Part shown: positions 9,234 through 17,011 of the stretch, piece after piece
How positions within the stretch are numbered: position 1 is the stretch's first letter
Layout: each line of letters opens with the position of its first letter
Assembly (NCBI GenBank): GCA_016213825.1
Contig: JACQZP010000021.1
Location: forward strand, 62,001 to 126,000
DNA: 64,000 nucleotides
Direction: 5' to 3'
Source of the DNA: Acetobacterium woodii
Lineage (GTDB): Bacteria; Bacillota; Clostridia; Eubacteriales; Eubacteriaceae
Notes under the pieces: generated by a model
Told to the model about the DNA's origin: nothing
Seen by the model: the letters and a program-made list of their open reading frames with translations, nothing else
The model's database searches: none
Program-made: the position numbers and the translations under genes

Positions 9234-9872
9234 TTACTTACCTGCCTTCTCAGCGACTTCTTTAGCAGCCTGAAACGCATAAGCCATGGAGGTTGCGCCG
9301 GGATCCTGATGCCCGATGCTGCGTTCACCCAGATAACTGGCTCGTCCTTTGGTAGCAATGATCGTTTTGGTATATTCGACACCATCCCAGGCTGCTTTTT
9401 CAGCATCTACCAAGGCGTCAGTCATCGATTTACCAGCAGCAATGCTTGCTTTAATGGCGTTGATTGCCGGAATCATGCTGTCCAGAATAGTTTTTTCACC
9501 CTGAACTGCTTTGCCCCGAAATTGGATCCCGCCAACTGCTTCATCAAAAGCCAGAATAACATCCTCATTGGATAATTCTTCTTTGCCTTTAACGGCTGCG
9601 CCAGCTTTCATAAAAGCAGTGCCATAAAGTGGGCCGGAAGCCCCACCAACGGTAGAAACCAGAGTCATCCCTACCGATTTTAAGATATCATCAATATTCT
9701 TATCTTCTACAGTTGGTAATTTTTCAATTACCGCTTTAAATCCTCGGCTCATGTTAATCCCATGATCACCGTCACCGATTGCTTGGTCAAAATCGGTCAG
9801 TTCTTGTCGATGTTCTGCCATCTTATCCGCATAAACCCGGATAAAATCCAGCACTTCTGCCTTTGTTGCCAT
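9234..9872 (-). CDS. dhaL: DhaL, ADP-binding subunit of dihydroxyacetone kinase
   Basis: A 212-residue all-alpha protein that holds ADP/ATP as a fixed cofactor and phosphorylates the dihydroxyacetone bound on DhaK. The Mg-binding aspartates are in TDFDQAIGDGDHGINMSRG (about residues 26-45), and the nucleotide-binding Gly-rich helix is in VGGASGPLYGTAF. GAGGAAAG precedes the ATG. Unlike in most dha operons, 345 bases filled with two palindromic repeats separate it from dhaK, which may lower its expression relative to dhaK or allow separate processing. Confidence 0.95.
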   Translation of the reverse strand: MATKAEVLDFIRVYADKMAEHRQELTDFDQAIGDGDHGINMSRGFKAVIEKLPTVEDKNIDDILKSVGMTLVSTVGGASGPLYGTAFMKAGAAVKGKEELSNEDVILAFDEAVGGIQFRGKAVQGEKTILDSMIPAINAIKASIAAGKSMTDALVDAEKAAWDGVEYTKTIIATKGRASYLGERSIGHQDPGATSMAYAFQAAKEVAEKAGK

Positions 9873-9904
9873 TCACTTTCCTCGTTTCTATGCTTTCTTT
9901 AGAA

Positions 9905-10035
9905 AAACTGCCGTAAGCTTCGCTGACGGTTTGTGCGAAACAATTGCTACACTGTACGGCGTACAGGCTATCGCCAGTTCGCCTACACGTTACGCAATAG
10001 TTTGCCAAACCGACATCAAAGCAAATTTTGTTCGT
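9905..10035. repeat. Dispersed palindromic element A, copy 2
   Basis: Contains the core arms ACACTGTACGGCGTACAGG and CAGTTCGCCTACACGTTAC, which pair imperfectly, bounded by AACTGCCGTAAGCTTCG on the left and CATCAAAGCAAATTTTGTTC on the right. Inside the dhaK-dhaL gap, in the orientation opposite to copy 3. No coding content. Confidence 0.75.
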
Positions 10036-10054
10036 TTTTTTGAATTTAAAAATA

Positions 10055-10192
10055 CCGAACAATTATTGCTTTGTGGCAGTTTCACAAACAATTCTGTAAC
10101 GTGTAGACGAACAGGCCTAAGCCTGTCCGTTGTACAGTGTAAGAATTGTTTCGTGTAACTGCCAACAAAGCTAACGACACTTCAGTAATTGC
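10055..10192. repeat. Dispersed palindromic element A, copy 3
   Basis: Starts CCGAACAATTATTGCTTTG and ends AAAGCTAACGACACTTCAG. The centre is a tight hairpin, CGAACAGGC / GCCTGTCCG. Inverted relative to copy 2, so the pair forms a larger palindrome that fills the gap between dhaK and dhaL. Confidence 0.75.
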
Positions 10193-10217
10193 AGATTACT
10201 ATTTGGTTGAGATATTT

Positions 10218-11213
10218 TTAGTACATTTTAAAGCCGATGGTATCAGCTTGAGCCAATAATAGATCTTTCAGCTCGGCATCCAGTTTTAATAAGGTGATCG
10301 ATGCACCTGCCATATCAATGGAGGTCATGTAATCGCCCACGAAGGTTTTAAAGACTTTAACGCCTTTGTCGGCCAAGATCTGTTGAACCCGACGATTTAA
10401 GATATACAGCTCCATTGGTGGGGTTGCGCCGGCACCATTAATCATCACAGCTACTTCGTCCCCAGCTTTGGGATCCATATCTTTTAAGATCCGTTCCATC
10501 AGATAATCAACGATTTCGTCAGCTGTCTGGATTGGTTTTCGTTCGGTTCCTGGTTCGCCATGGATCCCGATACCCAGTTCCATTTCATCTTCGGATAATT
10601 CAAAGCCTGGTTTTCCGGCCGCAGGCACAGTACATGGTTTAAGGGCAACACCCATGGTACGGACATTGGCAATAACCTTTTCAGCCGTTGCTTTGACTTC
10701 ATCCAGGCTGGCACCGGTTTCGGCTTTGGCCCCGGCAATTTTATGAACAAAAACAGTTCCGGCTACGCCCCGACGTCCGGTTGTATAAAGACTATCTTCA
10801 ACAGCAACATCATCATTGGTAACCACATTCGCTACTTTAATGCCTTCGGCTTCGGCCAGTTCAGCAGCCATTTCGAAGTTCATGATATCACCGGTGTAAT
10901 TCTTGATAACTAATAATACACCTTCGCCAGCATCAACCGCTTTGATCGCTTCAAATACCTGGTCTGGTGTGGGAGAAGTGAAAACCGAGCCGGCCACTGC
11001 ACCATCAAGCATCCCTTTTCCGACAAATCCGCCGTGAGATGGTTCATGTCCGCTGCCGCCGCCGCTGACCAATGCTACTTTGCCGACTTTTTTGTCAGCG
11101 CGAACCAGCACATCAAAACCGTCTAAACGGGTTACATATTCAGGATGAGCAAGGACGATACCTTCCAGCATTTCATTTTCCACATTTTCTACATCGTTAA
11201 TAAATTTTTTCAT
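10218..11213 (-). CDS. dhaK: DhaK, dihydroxyacetone-binding subunit of dihydroxyacetone kinase
   Basis: A 331-residue subunit that binds dihydroxyacetone covalently through a His hemiaminal. The motif GIGIHGEPGTER near residue 215 carries that His. Other family marks are VSGGGSGHEPSHGGFVGKGM near residues 50-70 and the Asp-containing NYTGDIMNFEMA. The start is set at 11213 because AGGAGG lies 8 bases upstream; an ATG seven codons earlier overlaps that site and is unlikely. First gene of the dha operon. Together with DhaL and DhaM it makes dihydroxyacetone phosphate at the expense of PEP. Confidence 0.95.
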   Translation of the reverse strand: MKKFINDVENVENEMLEGIVLAHPEYVTRLDGFDVLVRADKKVGKVALVSGGGSGHEPSHGGFVGKGMLDGAVAGSVFTSPTPDQVFEAIKAVDAGEGVLLVIKNYTGDIMNFEMAAELAEAEGIKVANVVTNDDVAVEDSLYTTGRRGVAGTVFVHKIAGAKAETGASLDEVKATAEKVIANVRTMGVALKPCTVPAAGKPGFELSEDEMELGIGIHGEPGTERKPIQTADEIVDYLMERILKDMDPKAGDEVAVMINGAGATPPMELYILNRRVQQILADKGVKVFKTFVGDYMTSIDMAGASITLLKLDAELKDLLLAQADTIGFKMY

Positions 11214-11252
11214 AAGACTTCCTCCTATAAACATTATTAGTCAGATAAGTGC

Positions 11253-11300
11253 AAAACTGCCATGAGCTTTGTTCGATGTTTATTCATTACGCAATTAGTA
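11253..11300. repeat. Degenerate half copy of element A
   Basis: GCAAAACTGCCATGAGCTTTGTTCGATG resembles one outer arm of element A in two consecutive pieces, followed by TTACGCAATTA. A similar relict (CAAAACTGTCATGAGCTTTG) is at 19143-19162. Weak evidence; read by eye. Confidence 0.4.
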
Positions 11301-11376
11301 CATACCTTAAACCATACTATAACACGTTTTTACCCATTTTGAAGATAAAAAAACGATATCAAGTGATTTTTTTTGG

Positions 11377-11389
11377 TGTGAGTCTCACA
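11377..11389. promoter_or_regulatory. Perfect palindrome upstream of dhaK
   Basis: TGTGAGTCTCACA is a perfect odd palindrome, about 165 bases upstream of dhaK. The only gene start near it is dhaK, and a -10-like TATAGT lies between them on the minus strand. It may be an operator for the dha operon. The half-site spacing is too short for a CRP site. The rest of the 429-base gap holds the relict repeat and element B2. Confidence 0.4.
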
Positions 11390-11576
11390 ATTCAAGAAAG
11401 TTTACGAACTCAACAGGTAATATTTCGATGTGTCAACAGGGTTCAGGATGAATAGATAAAATTTATGTTAATCTTTTGTAAAATTTTTGTCCTTTAATAG
11501 GGGTTTAATGGTGGTTAATGTTGCTCCATACTATTTGCAGATTAGCCCTAAAAGTATCACTAAGCAAAAATACCCC

Positions 11577-11614
11577 GACCCGACAATTGTTACTTCATGT
11601 TGATTGGTCGGTAC
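11577..11614. repeat. Element B remnant, possible trp operon terminator
   Basis: CGACAATTGTTACTTCATG matches the left arm of the element at 18573 with two differences, and ATTGGTCGGTAC matches its right end; the centre is gone. On the minus strand it reads as a stem TACCGACC ... GGTCGG followed by TATTTTT, 29 bases past the trpA stop, so it may end the trp transcript. Confidence 0.5.
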
Positions 11615-11642
11615 AGTATCTCTCATACAAACCCAAAAATTC

Positions 11643-12437
11643 TTAAACCAAGGCCGCCTTCATGGACTTCACATAGGCTGTCAGCGGTTCGGTGGACGCT
11701 GCCCCATGCTCGGCAATGATCCGAACGATGGCGCTGCCGACGATGACCCCATCGGCGAACTGGGAAATCGTTGCGGCTTGTTCTGGGGTGGCGATCCCAA
11801 AGCCCACCGCAACGGGCGTCTGGGTCACCTGACGGATATCGGCAATGATGGCGGCCAGATCGGTTTTGATCTCGCTGCGAACCCCGGTGACGCCCATGGA
11901 TGACACCAGATAGATAAAACCAGTGGCTTCTTTGGCCAGCATCTGAATGCGATCCTGAGAGGTTGGGGCAATCAGGGTAATCACGTCGACCTCGTGGGCA
12001 TGGGCGATACTTAGCACCTCCCCCTTTTCTTCAAAGGGCAGATCGGGAATAATGGCGCCATTGATGCCGACTTTTTCACAGGCGGCAAAAAAGCGTTCCA
12101 CTCCATAAACAAAAATGGGATTCATATAGGTTAAAAAGACCAGTGGAATGTCGGTCTTTTCCCGAACCCGAGCGACCATGGCAAAGATCTTGTCAGTGGT
12201 GGTACCGACGCTCAGCGCCCGTTCGTTGGCCGCTTCAATCACTGGTCCTTCGGCGATGGGGTCGGAAAAAGGAATCCCGATTTCAATCAGATCGGCCCCG
12301 GCCTCAGCCATGGCCAGAATAAATTCTTCGGTTTTGGAAAGGCAAGGATCTCCGGCGGTTAAAAAACCAATAAACGCTTTCTGGTTTTTAAAAATCTGTG
12401 ATATTTTATTCTCTTCTATTATAATATGCTTACTCAT
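11643..12437 (-). CDS. trpA: Tryptophan synthase alpha chain
   Basis: A 264-residue TIM-barrel subunit that splits indole-3-glycerol phosphate into indole and glyceraldehyde 3-phosphate. The catalytic Glu is in the strand [16 protein letters not shown], the catalytic Asp in FLTAGDP, and the phosphate-binding loop in [11 protein letters not shown]. The start at 12437 is preferred: its ATG overlaps the end of trpB by eight bases (ATGAGTAA), the usual arrangement for coupled synthesis of a 1:1 complex. Last gene of the trp operon. Confidence 0.96.
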   Translation of the reverse strand: MSKHIIIEENKISQIFKNQKAFIGFLTAGDPCLSKTEEFILAMAEAGADLIEIGIPFSDPIAEGPVIEAANERALSVGTTTDKIFAMVARVREKTDIPLVFLTYMNPIFVYGVERFFAACEKVGINGAIIPDLPFEEKGEVLSIAHAHEVDVITLIAPTSQDRIQMLAKEATGFIYLVSSMGVTGVRSEIKTDLAAIIADIRQVTQTPVAVGFGIATPEQAATISQFADGVIVGSAIVRIIAEHGAASTEPLTAYVKSMKAALV

Positions 12438-13614
12438 GGATATCTTCCCCCTTGTATCGTGCAATCGCAGCCACATCCTTGTCCCCCCGACCGGACACAT
12501 TGACAATGATGATCTGGTCTTTTGTCATGGTCGGCGCCAGCACCATGGCGTAGGCTATCGCATGGGCCGATTCGATAGCCGGAATAATCCCCTCGGTGCG
12601 GGACAGGTATTCAAAGGCCGCTACTGCTTCATCATCGGTGATGGGCACATACTCAGCCCGTTTGGTGTCGTGAAGATATGCATGTTCCGGGCCGATGCCG
12701 GGATAATCCAGACCCGCGGAAATCGAATAAACCGGGGCAATCTGGCCGTATTCATCCTGACAAAAATAGGACTTCATGCCGTGGAAAATCCCCAGGCTGC
12801 CATTGGCGATGGTAGCCGCATGGAGAGCCGTGTCCACCCCTTTGCCAGCGGCTTCACAACCGATCAGCCGGACCGATGCATCAGGAATAAAATTGTAGAA
12901 AGCACCGATGGCATTGCTGCCGCCCCCGACACAGGCAATCACGGCATCCGGCAGTTTACCTTCTTTTTTAAGAATCTGTTCCCGGGCTTCTTTGCTGATG
13001 ACGCTCTGGAAATCCCGAACCATTTCCGGAAAGGGATGGGGCCCCATGACCGAACCCAGGACATAATGGGTATCGTCTACCCGGGTCGTCCATTCCCGGA
13101 AGGTTTCGTTAACGGCATCTTTTAAGGTCATGGTACCGGAAGTGACCACGTGCACCTTGGCACCAAGTAAGCGCATCCGGAAAACATTCAGCGCCTGACG
13201 GTCGGTGTCTTCCTTGCCCATAAAGATCTCGCATTCAAAGCCCATCAGGGCAGCAGCGGTAGCCGTGGCCACCCCATGCTGACCAGCACCAGTTTCGGCA
13301 ATCAGCCGGGTTTTTCCCATTTTCTTGGCCAGCAATGCCTGACCGAGCACGTTGTTGATTTTATGGGATCCGGTATGATTTAAATCTTCCCGCTTGAGAT
13401 AAACCTTGGCCCCACCCAGATCGGCGGTCATTTTTTTCGCAAAATACAGCCGGGAAGGACGGCCGGCGTAGTCATTTAACAGCTCGGTTAACTCGGCTTG
13501 AAAGGCCAGATCGTTTTTATAGTGTTCATAGGCTTTTTCCACTTCAATAATGGCATTCATCAGTGTTTCTGGTGTGTACTGACCACCGTGGATCCCGTAT
13601 TTTCCTTTACTCAT
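12430..13614 (-). CDS. trpB: Tryptophan synthase beta chain
   Basis: A 394-residue PLP enzyme that joins indole with serine. The PLP lysine is in [15 protein letters not shown] near residue 87, and the phosphate-binding loop is [10 protein letters not shown] near 230. Length and motifs match the common TrpB1 type that partners TrpA. AAGGAG lies about 7 bases before the ATG. A palindromic repeat separates it from trpF upstream, while trpA overlaps its end. Confidence 0.97.
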   Translation of the reverse strand: MSKGKYGIHGGQYTPETLMNAIIEVEKAYEHYKNDLAFQAELTELLNDYAGRPSRLYFAKKMTADLGGAKVYLKREDLNHTGSHKINNVLGQALLAKKMGKTRLIAETGAGQHGVATATAAALMGFECEIFMGKEDTDRQALNVFRMRLLGAKVHVVTSGTMTLKDAVNETFREWTTRVDDTHYVLGSVMGPHPFPEMVRDFQSVISKEAREQILKKEGKLPDAVIACVGGGSNAIGAFYNFIPDASVRLIGCEAAGKGVDTALHAATIANGSLGIFHGMKSYFCQDEYGQIAPVYSISAGLDYPGIGPEHAYLHDTKRAEYVPITDDEAVAAFEYLSRTEGIIPAIESAHAIAYAMVLAPTMTKDQIIIVNVSGRGDKDVAAIARYKGEDIHE

Positions 13615-13636
13615 TTTCTTTCTCCTTTTTCTTTAT

Positions 13637-13773
13637 TACTAAACGGTCGTGAGCTTCGATGTTGGTTTGCGCGAAACAATTGTTACACTGTACGGCGTAC
13701 AGGCTGCCGCCGGTTCGCCTACACGTTACACAATTGTTTGCGAAACCAACCTCAAAGCAATAATTGTTCGTGT
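13637..13773. repeat. Dispersed palindromic element A, copy 4
   Basis: Core arms TTACACTGTACGGCGTACAG and GTTCGCCTACACGTTAC, with outer arms GGTTTGCGCGAAACAATTG and CAATTGTTTGCGAAACCAAC that pair almost perfectly. Same orientation as copy 2. It fills the trpF-trpB gap inside a transcribed operon. Confidence 0.8.
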
Positions 13774-13781
13774 CTTCCTCT

Positions 13782-14393
13782 TTATACATTTGCCATTTCT
13801 CGTATTTTAGCTACTATCTCAATAATCTTGTCCCGGTCCTTCAACCCATCGGTTTCAACCCCGCTACTGATATCGACACAATAGGGATTGACCTGATGGA
13901 TGGCGGCTTCGATGTTCCCGCTATTCAGACCGCCGGCCAGAAAAAAATCGCCGGTGAAGCCGTTAAGCAACTCCCAATTGAAGGCAGCCCCGGAACCGCC
14001 GTATTGGGACGGGTCGTAGGTGTCAAAGAGTCGGTAGTCGGCAGCGGTATCTTTAATGTCGGCCGGACTACTGATTCGGAAAGCCCGGATCACCGGCAAG
14101 CCGGTTTGGGCCTGCAGATGCCGGACGGTGGTCTCATCCTCGTCCCCATGCAGCTGGATGAGATCGATGATGCCCTGCTCAGCCAGCGCAATGATCTCGG
14201 CCACCGGGTGGTTGACAAAAACCCCCACGACTTTGATGCCGGGATTAAGGGCCTGTTTTAAGGTTCTGGCGGTTACCAGATCGACCTGGCGCTTGCTGGC
14301 AGCAAAAACAAAGCCGATATAATCCGGTTGGGCGACGTTCACCGCTTCGATATCCTCTAATCGGGTTAAGCCGCAGATTTTTACTTTTGTCAT
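13782..14393 (-). CDS. trpF: Phosphoribosylanthranilate isomerase
   Basis: A 203-residue TIM-barrel isomerase that converts N-(5-phosphoribosyl)anthranilate to the 1-deoxyribulose form. The general base Cys is in KVKICGLTRLEDIEAV, the general acid Asp region in LFDTYDPSQYGGSG, and the phosphate site in DISSGVETDGLKD. Two ATGs lie two codons apart; the second (14393) is chosen since GAGGAG is 6 bases before it and abuts the first. Spacers with repeat elements lie on both sides. Confidence 0.95.
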   Translation of the reverse strand: MTKVKICGLTRLEDIEAVNVAQPDYIGFVFAASKRQVDLVTARTLKQALNPGIKVVGVFVNHPVAEIIALAEQGIIDLIQLHGDEDETTVRHLQAQTGLPVIRAFRISSPADIKDTAADYRLFDTYDPSQYGGSGAAFNWELLNGFTGDFFLAGGLNSGNIEAAIHQVNPYCVDISSGVETDGLKDRDKIIEIVAKIREMANV

Positions 14394-14463
14394 GGTCATC
14401 TCCTCGTTCTTTAGTTCATCCGCCGCTGGTTTTATAATAAATGTTTGGCATAAAATTCACGTG

Positions 14464-14572
14464 CCGGGCGGTCACTGTCAGCCCCTACGAAATAATTCAT
14501 CACGTCGGTCATAATTAAACGGTACCGTCTATCTTTGGTTCGTAGGGGCGAGGGTCTGTATCAATCGCCCGG
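14464..14572. repeat. Palindromic intergenic element C
   Basis: Outer arms CCGGGCG (14464-14470) and CGCCCGG (14566-14572), inner arms GCCCCTACGAA (14481-14491) and TTCGTAGGGGC (14539-14549). Unlike elements A and B in sequence. It resembles the CGTAGGGGC-type non-coding repeats seen in many bacterial genomes. It lies between trpC and trpF in the transcript. Confidence 0.65.
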
Positions 14573-14611
14573 ACACCAACCTTTATCTTAGGGCTGTCTC
14601 GGCAATCGCAC

Positions 14612-15394
14612 TTAACCCCGCAGCTTATCCAATTCCGCTTTCTTATCCCCACTGCGCATTAGCGTTTCGCCAATCAGCACGGCATTCGTCCCATTTACCC
14701 GCAATTTATCGATGTCTTCCGGGGTTCTTATCCCACTTTCTGAGACAAAGAGGATTTCCGGCGGTACCAGCTGGCGTAGCTGGATGCTATTGTCCAGATC
14801 TACCTCAAAGGTTTTAAGATTGCGATTGTTAACCCCAATCATCCGGGCACCGGCAGCCAGCGCTTGTTTAACTTCTGCTTCGTCATGGGCTTCTACCAGC
14901 GCCGACAGCCCCAGCGCATCGGCAATTTCAAGATAGTCTCGGATCTGTTCCACATCTAAAATCGAGCAGATCAGTAATATCGCATCGGCGCCGATCCGGC
15001 TGGCTTCGTAAATCTGAATGGCATCAATAATAAAATCTTTTCGGAGCACCGGGATCGACACCTGCTCTTTGATTTCCGTCAGAAACGCATTCGATCCCTG
15101 AAAAAAATCCGGCTCAGTCAGCACCGAAATGGCGTCGGCACCGGCGGCCTGATAGTCCCGGGCGATCTCGACATAAGGGAAATCTGCCGCAATCACCCCT
15201 TTGGAGGGCGAGGCTTTTTTCACCTCACAGATAAAGGCAATCTCTCCGACAGAGGATTTCTGCGCCAGGGCTTTTTCAAAAGCAAAGGGGGTTTCAGACC
15301 GTTTAGCCTGACTTTTCAGAATTTCCAGGCTGGTCGTTTCTTTTAACGCCGCCACCCGTTTGGCAGTGGCCGCGACAATCCGATCTAAGATCAT
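14612..15394 (-). CDS. trpC: Indole-3-glycerol-phosphate synthase
   Basis: A 260-residue TIM-barrel enzyme that closes the indole ring. Catalytic Lys/Glu motifs are visible: CEVKKASPSKGVI, the Lys in VLRKDFIID, and NNRNLKTFEVDL with a following SESGI. The start at 15394 is favoured: GAGGTG lies upstream, and the ATG overlaps the stop of a six-codon reading frame made by a 17-base duplication (see 15389-15422). In-frame codons further upstream lie inside trpD and lack support. Confidence 0.95.
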   Translation of the reverse strand: MILDRIVAATAKRVAALKETTSLEILKSQAKRSETPFAFEKALAQKSSVGEIAFICEVKKASPSKGVIAADFPYVEIARDYQAAGADAISVLTEPDFFQGSNAFLTEIKEQVSIPVLRKDFIIDAIQIYEASRIGADAILLICSILDVEQIRDYLEIADALGLSALVEAHDEAEVKQALAAGARMIGVNNRNLKTFEVDLDNSIQLRQLVPPEILFVSESGIRTPEDIDKLRVNGTNAVLIGETLMRSGDKKAELDKLRG

Positions 15395-15422
15395 GCCAGC
15401 ACCTCGATCATGCCAACACCTC
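15389..15422 (-). repeat. 17-base tandem duplication at the trpD-trpC junction
   Basis: On the minus strand GAGGTGTTGGCATGATC is followed directly by GAGGTGCTGGCATGATC, one base different. The first copy ends trpD (GCA TGA); the second holds the ribosome site and ATG of trpC. Between them lies an ATG frame of six codons (MIEVLA) whose TGA overlaps the trpC ATG. The unduplicated form would have been a plain ATGA overlap. Confidence 0.85.
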
Positions 15423-16436
15423 AATAGCAATCTCGTTGGTGCGCTTAATAAAGGCATCCAGTTTGGCCTTGGCCTTCCCGGAATCGATCAGCTCTTCAGC
15501 CATCTTGACGCAATCCCGGAGGGTGATATCGTTGTGGGACATATACAGGCAAAAGGCCGAGTTCAGCACGACCACATCCCGCTTAGGGCCTTTTTCGCCG
15601 TTTAAAATATTCAAGGCGATGGTGGCATTTTCTTCCTTTTCGCCGCCGATCAGATCGGACAGCTCACAACGTTTTAGTCCCAATTGTTCCGGGGTAATAA
15701 AAAAGCTGTTGATCTTGCCATCGGCGATTTCACAGATGGTAGTGGTATCCGTCAGGGTAATCTCATCGAGACCGTCATGACCATGCACCACCATCCCCCG
15801 CTTGACATTGAGCTTGTTCAGCACATTGGCCAGCGGCTCCACCAGGTTTTCATCATAAACCCCCAGCAGCTGCATATTGGCCCCCGCCGGATTAGCCAGC
15901 GGCCCGAGAATATTGAAGATCGTCCGAATCCCCAGTTCTTTTCGCACCGGCCCGGCGTATTTCATGGATGCATGGTAGGTGGGAGCAAACATAAAGCAGA
16001 TCCCCAGTTCATCCAAAACCACGGCGCTTTTCTCTGCCGACAATTCAATGTTCACGCCGAGGGCTTCCAGCAGATCGGCCGAACCGCATTTGCTGGAGAC
16101 GCTGCGGTTGCCGTGTTTGGCCACCGGCACCCCGCCAGCCGCAATCACCAGCGACGATACTGTGGAAATATTAAAGGTCGCCACCTCATCGCCGCCGGTA
16201 CCGACAATGTCCAGCACATCGGTTTTGGGGAAAATCTTGGTGCACTTGTCCCGCATCACCATGGCGCAGGCGGTGATCTCATCGATGGTTTCGCCCTTCA
16301 TCCGCATGGCGGTTAGAAACGAACCCATCTGAGCATTGGTGGCCTCGCCGTTCATAATCTGATACATGACCTCCTGCGTCCGCTCCAGGGACAGGTCTTT
16401 GCCGTTGACAATATCATATATGGCTGATTTAATCAT
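15408..16436 (-). CDS. trpD: Anthranilate phosphoribosyltransferase
   Basis: A 342-residue enzyme that transfers phosphoribose from PRPP to anthranilate. The PRPP loop is DIVGTGGDEVATFNIST near residues 80-96, the second conserved motif is KHGNRSVSSKCGSAD, and NILGPLANP is present. It is a separate protein, not fused to the glutaminase as in enteric bacteria. Its ATG overlaps the trpG stop as ATGA. Confidence 0.96.
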   Translation of the reverse strand: MIKSAIYDIVNGKDLSLERTQEVMYQIMNGEATNAQMGSFLTAMRMKGETIDEITACAMVMRDKCTKIFPKTDVLDIVGTGGDEVATFNISTVSSLVIAAGGVPVAKHGNRSVSSKCGSADLLEALGVNIELSAEKSAVVLDELGICFMFAPTYHASMKYAGPVRKELGIRTIFNILGPLANPAGANMQLLGVYDENLVEPLANVLNKLNVKRGMVVHGHDGLDEITLTDTTTICEIADGKINSFFITPEQLGLKRCELSDLIGGEKEENATIALNILNGEKGPKRDVVVLNSAFCLYMSHNDITLRDCVKMAEELIDSGKAKAKLDAFIKRTNEIAIEVLA

Positions 16437-17011
16437 TTCTCTTTTCCTATCTTCAAAAAGTTCTCAATCATCTGGTGACCGGCATCAGTCAGGATCGATT
16501 CCGGATGAAACTGCACCCCATAGACATCATAGTTGCGATGTTTCACCGCCATGACCTCACCGTCATCATCCTCGGCGATAATCAGCAGATCATCCGGCAG
16601 GGTTGAGCGTTCGGCACTGAGGGAATGATACCGACCGGCCGCAATAATCGGCGGCAGTCCCCGAAAGATCGGGCTGCCATTGGCGATATGAACGTTGCTA
16701 CTTTTGCCGTGCATCAGGGTGCTGGCATAGGTGATGGTGCCGCCGAAAACTTCGCAGATAGCCTGATGACCCAGGCAGACCCCCAAAATTGGGGTTTTAT
16801 CTTTGAAATAGTCGATGGCCTCTTCACAGATCCCGGCATCGGCTGGTCGTCCCGGTCCTGGGGAAACAATGATGTGATCTGGATTTAGAGCAATAATTTC
16901 GGTCATACTGAGTTCATCATTTTTAATTACCCGAATATCTGGATTGATGATCCCCACATATTGGTACAGGTTATAGGAAAAGCTGTCGTAATTGTCAATC
17001 AGTAAAATCAT
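16433..17011 (-). CDS. trpG: Anthranilate synthase glutaminase subunit
   Basis: A 192-residue class I glutamine amidotransferase that supplies ammonia to TrpE. Catalytic Cys is in GVCLGHQAI near residue 80, and the His-Glu pair in VQFHPES near 170; the oxyanion motif SPGPGRP is present. Its ATG overlaps the trpE stop (TAATG), and its own stop overlaps trpD. In many Firmicutes this subunit also serves p-aminobenzoate synthase; no pabB is nearby, so a tryptophan role is the simplest reading. Confidence 0.95.
   Translation of the reverse strand: MILLIDNYDSFSYNLYQYVGIINPDIRVIKNDELSMTEIIALNPDHIIVSPGPGRPADAGICEEAIDYFKDKTPILGVCLGHQAICEVFGGTITYASTLMHGKSSNVHIANGSPIFRGLPPIIAAGRYHSLSAERSTLPDDLLIIAEDDDGEVMAVKHRNYDVYGVQFHPESILTDAGHQMIENFLKIGKEK

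Noticed and set aside
9905-10192. Element A pair read as a short CRISPR array
   Set aside because: Only two units, inverted relative to each other, with no spacers and no cas genes.
14464-14572. Element C as a terminator splitting the trp operon
   Set aside because: No T run on the minus strand after the stem, and trpF and trpBA have no promoter of their own that I could see.
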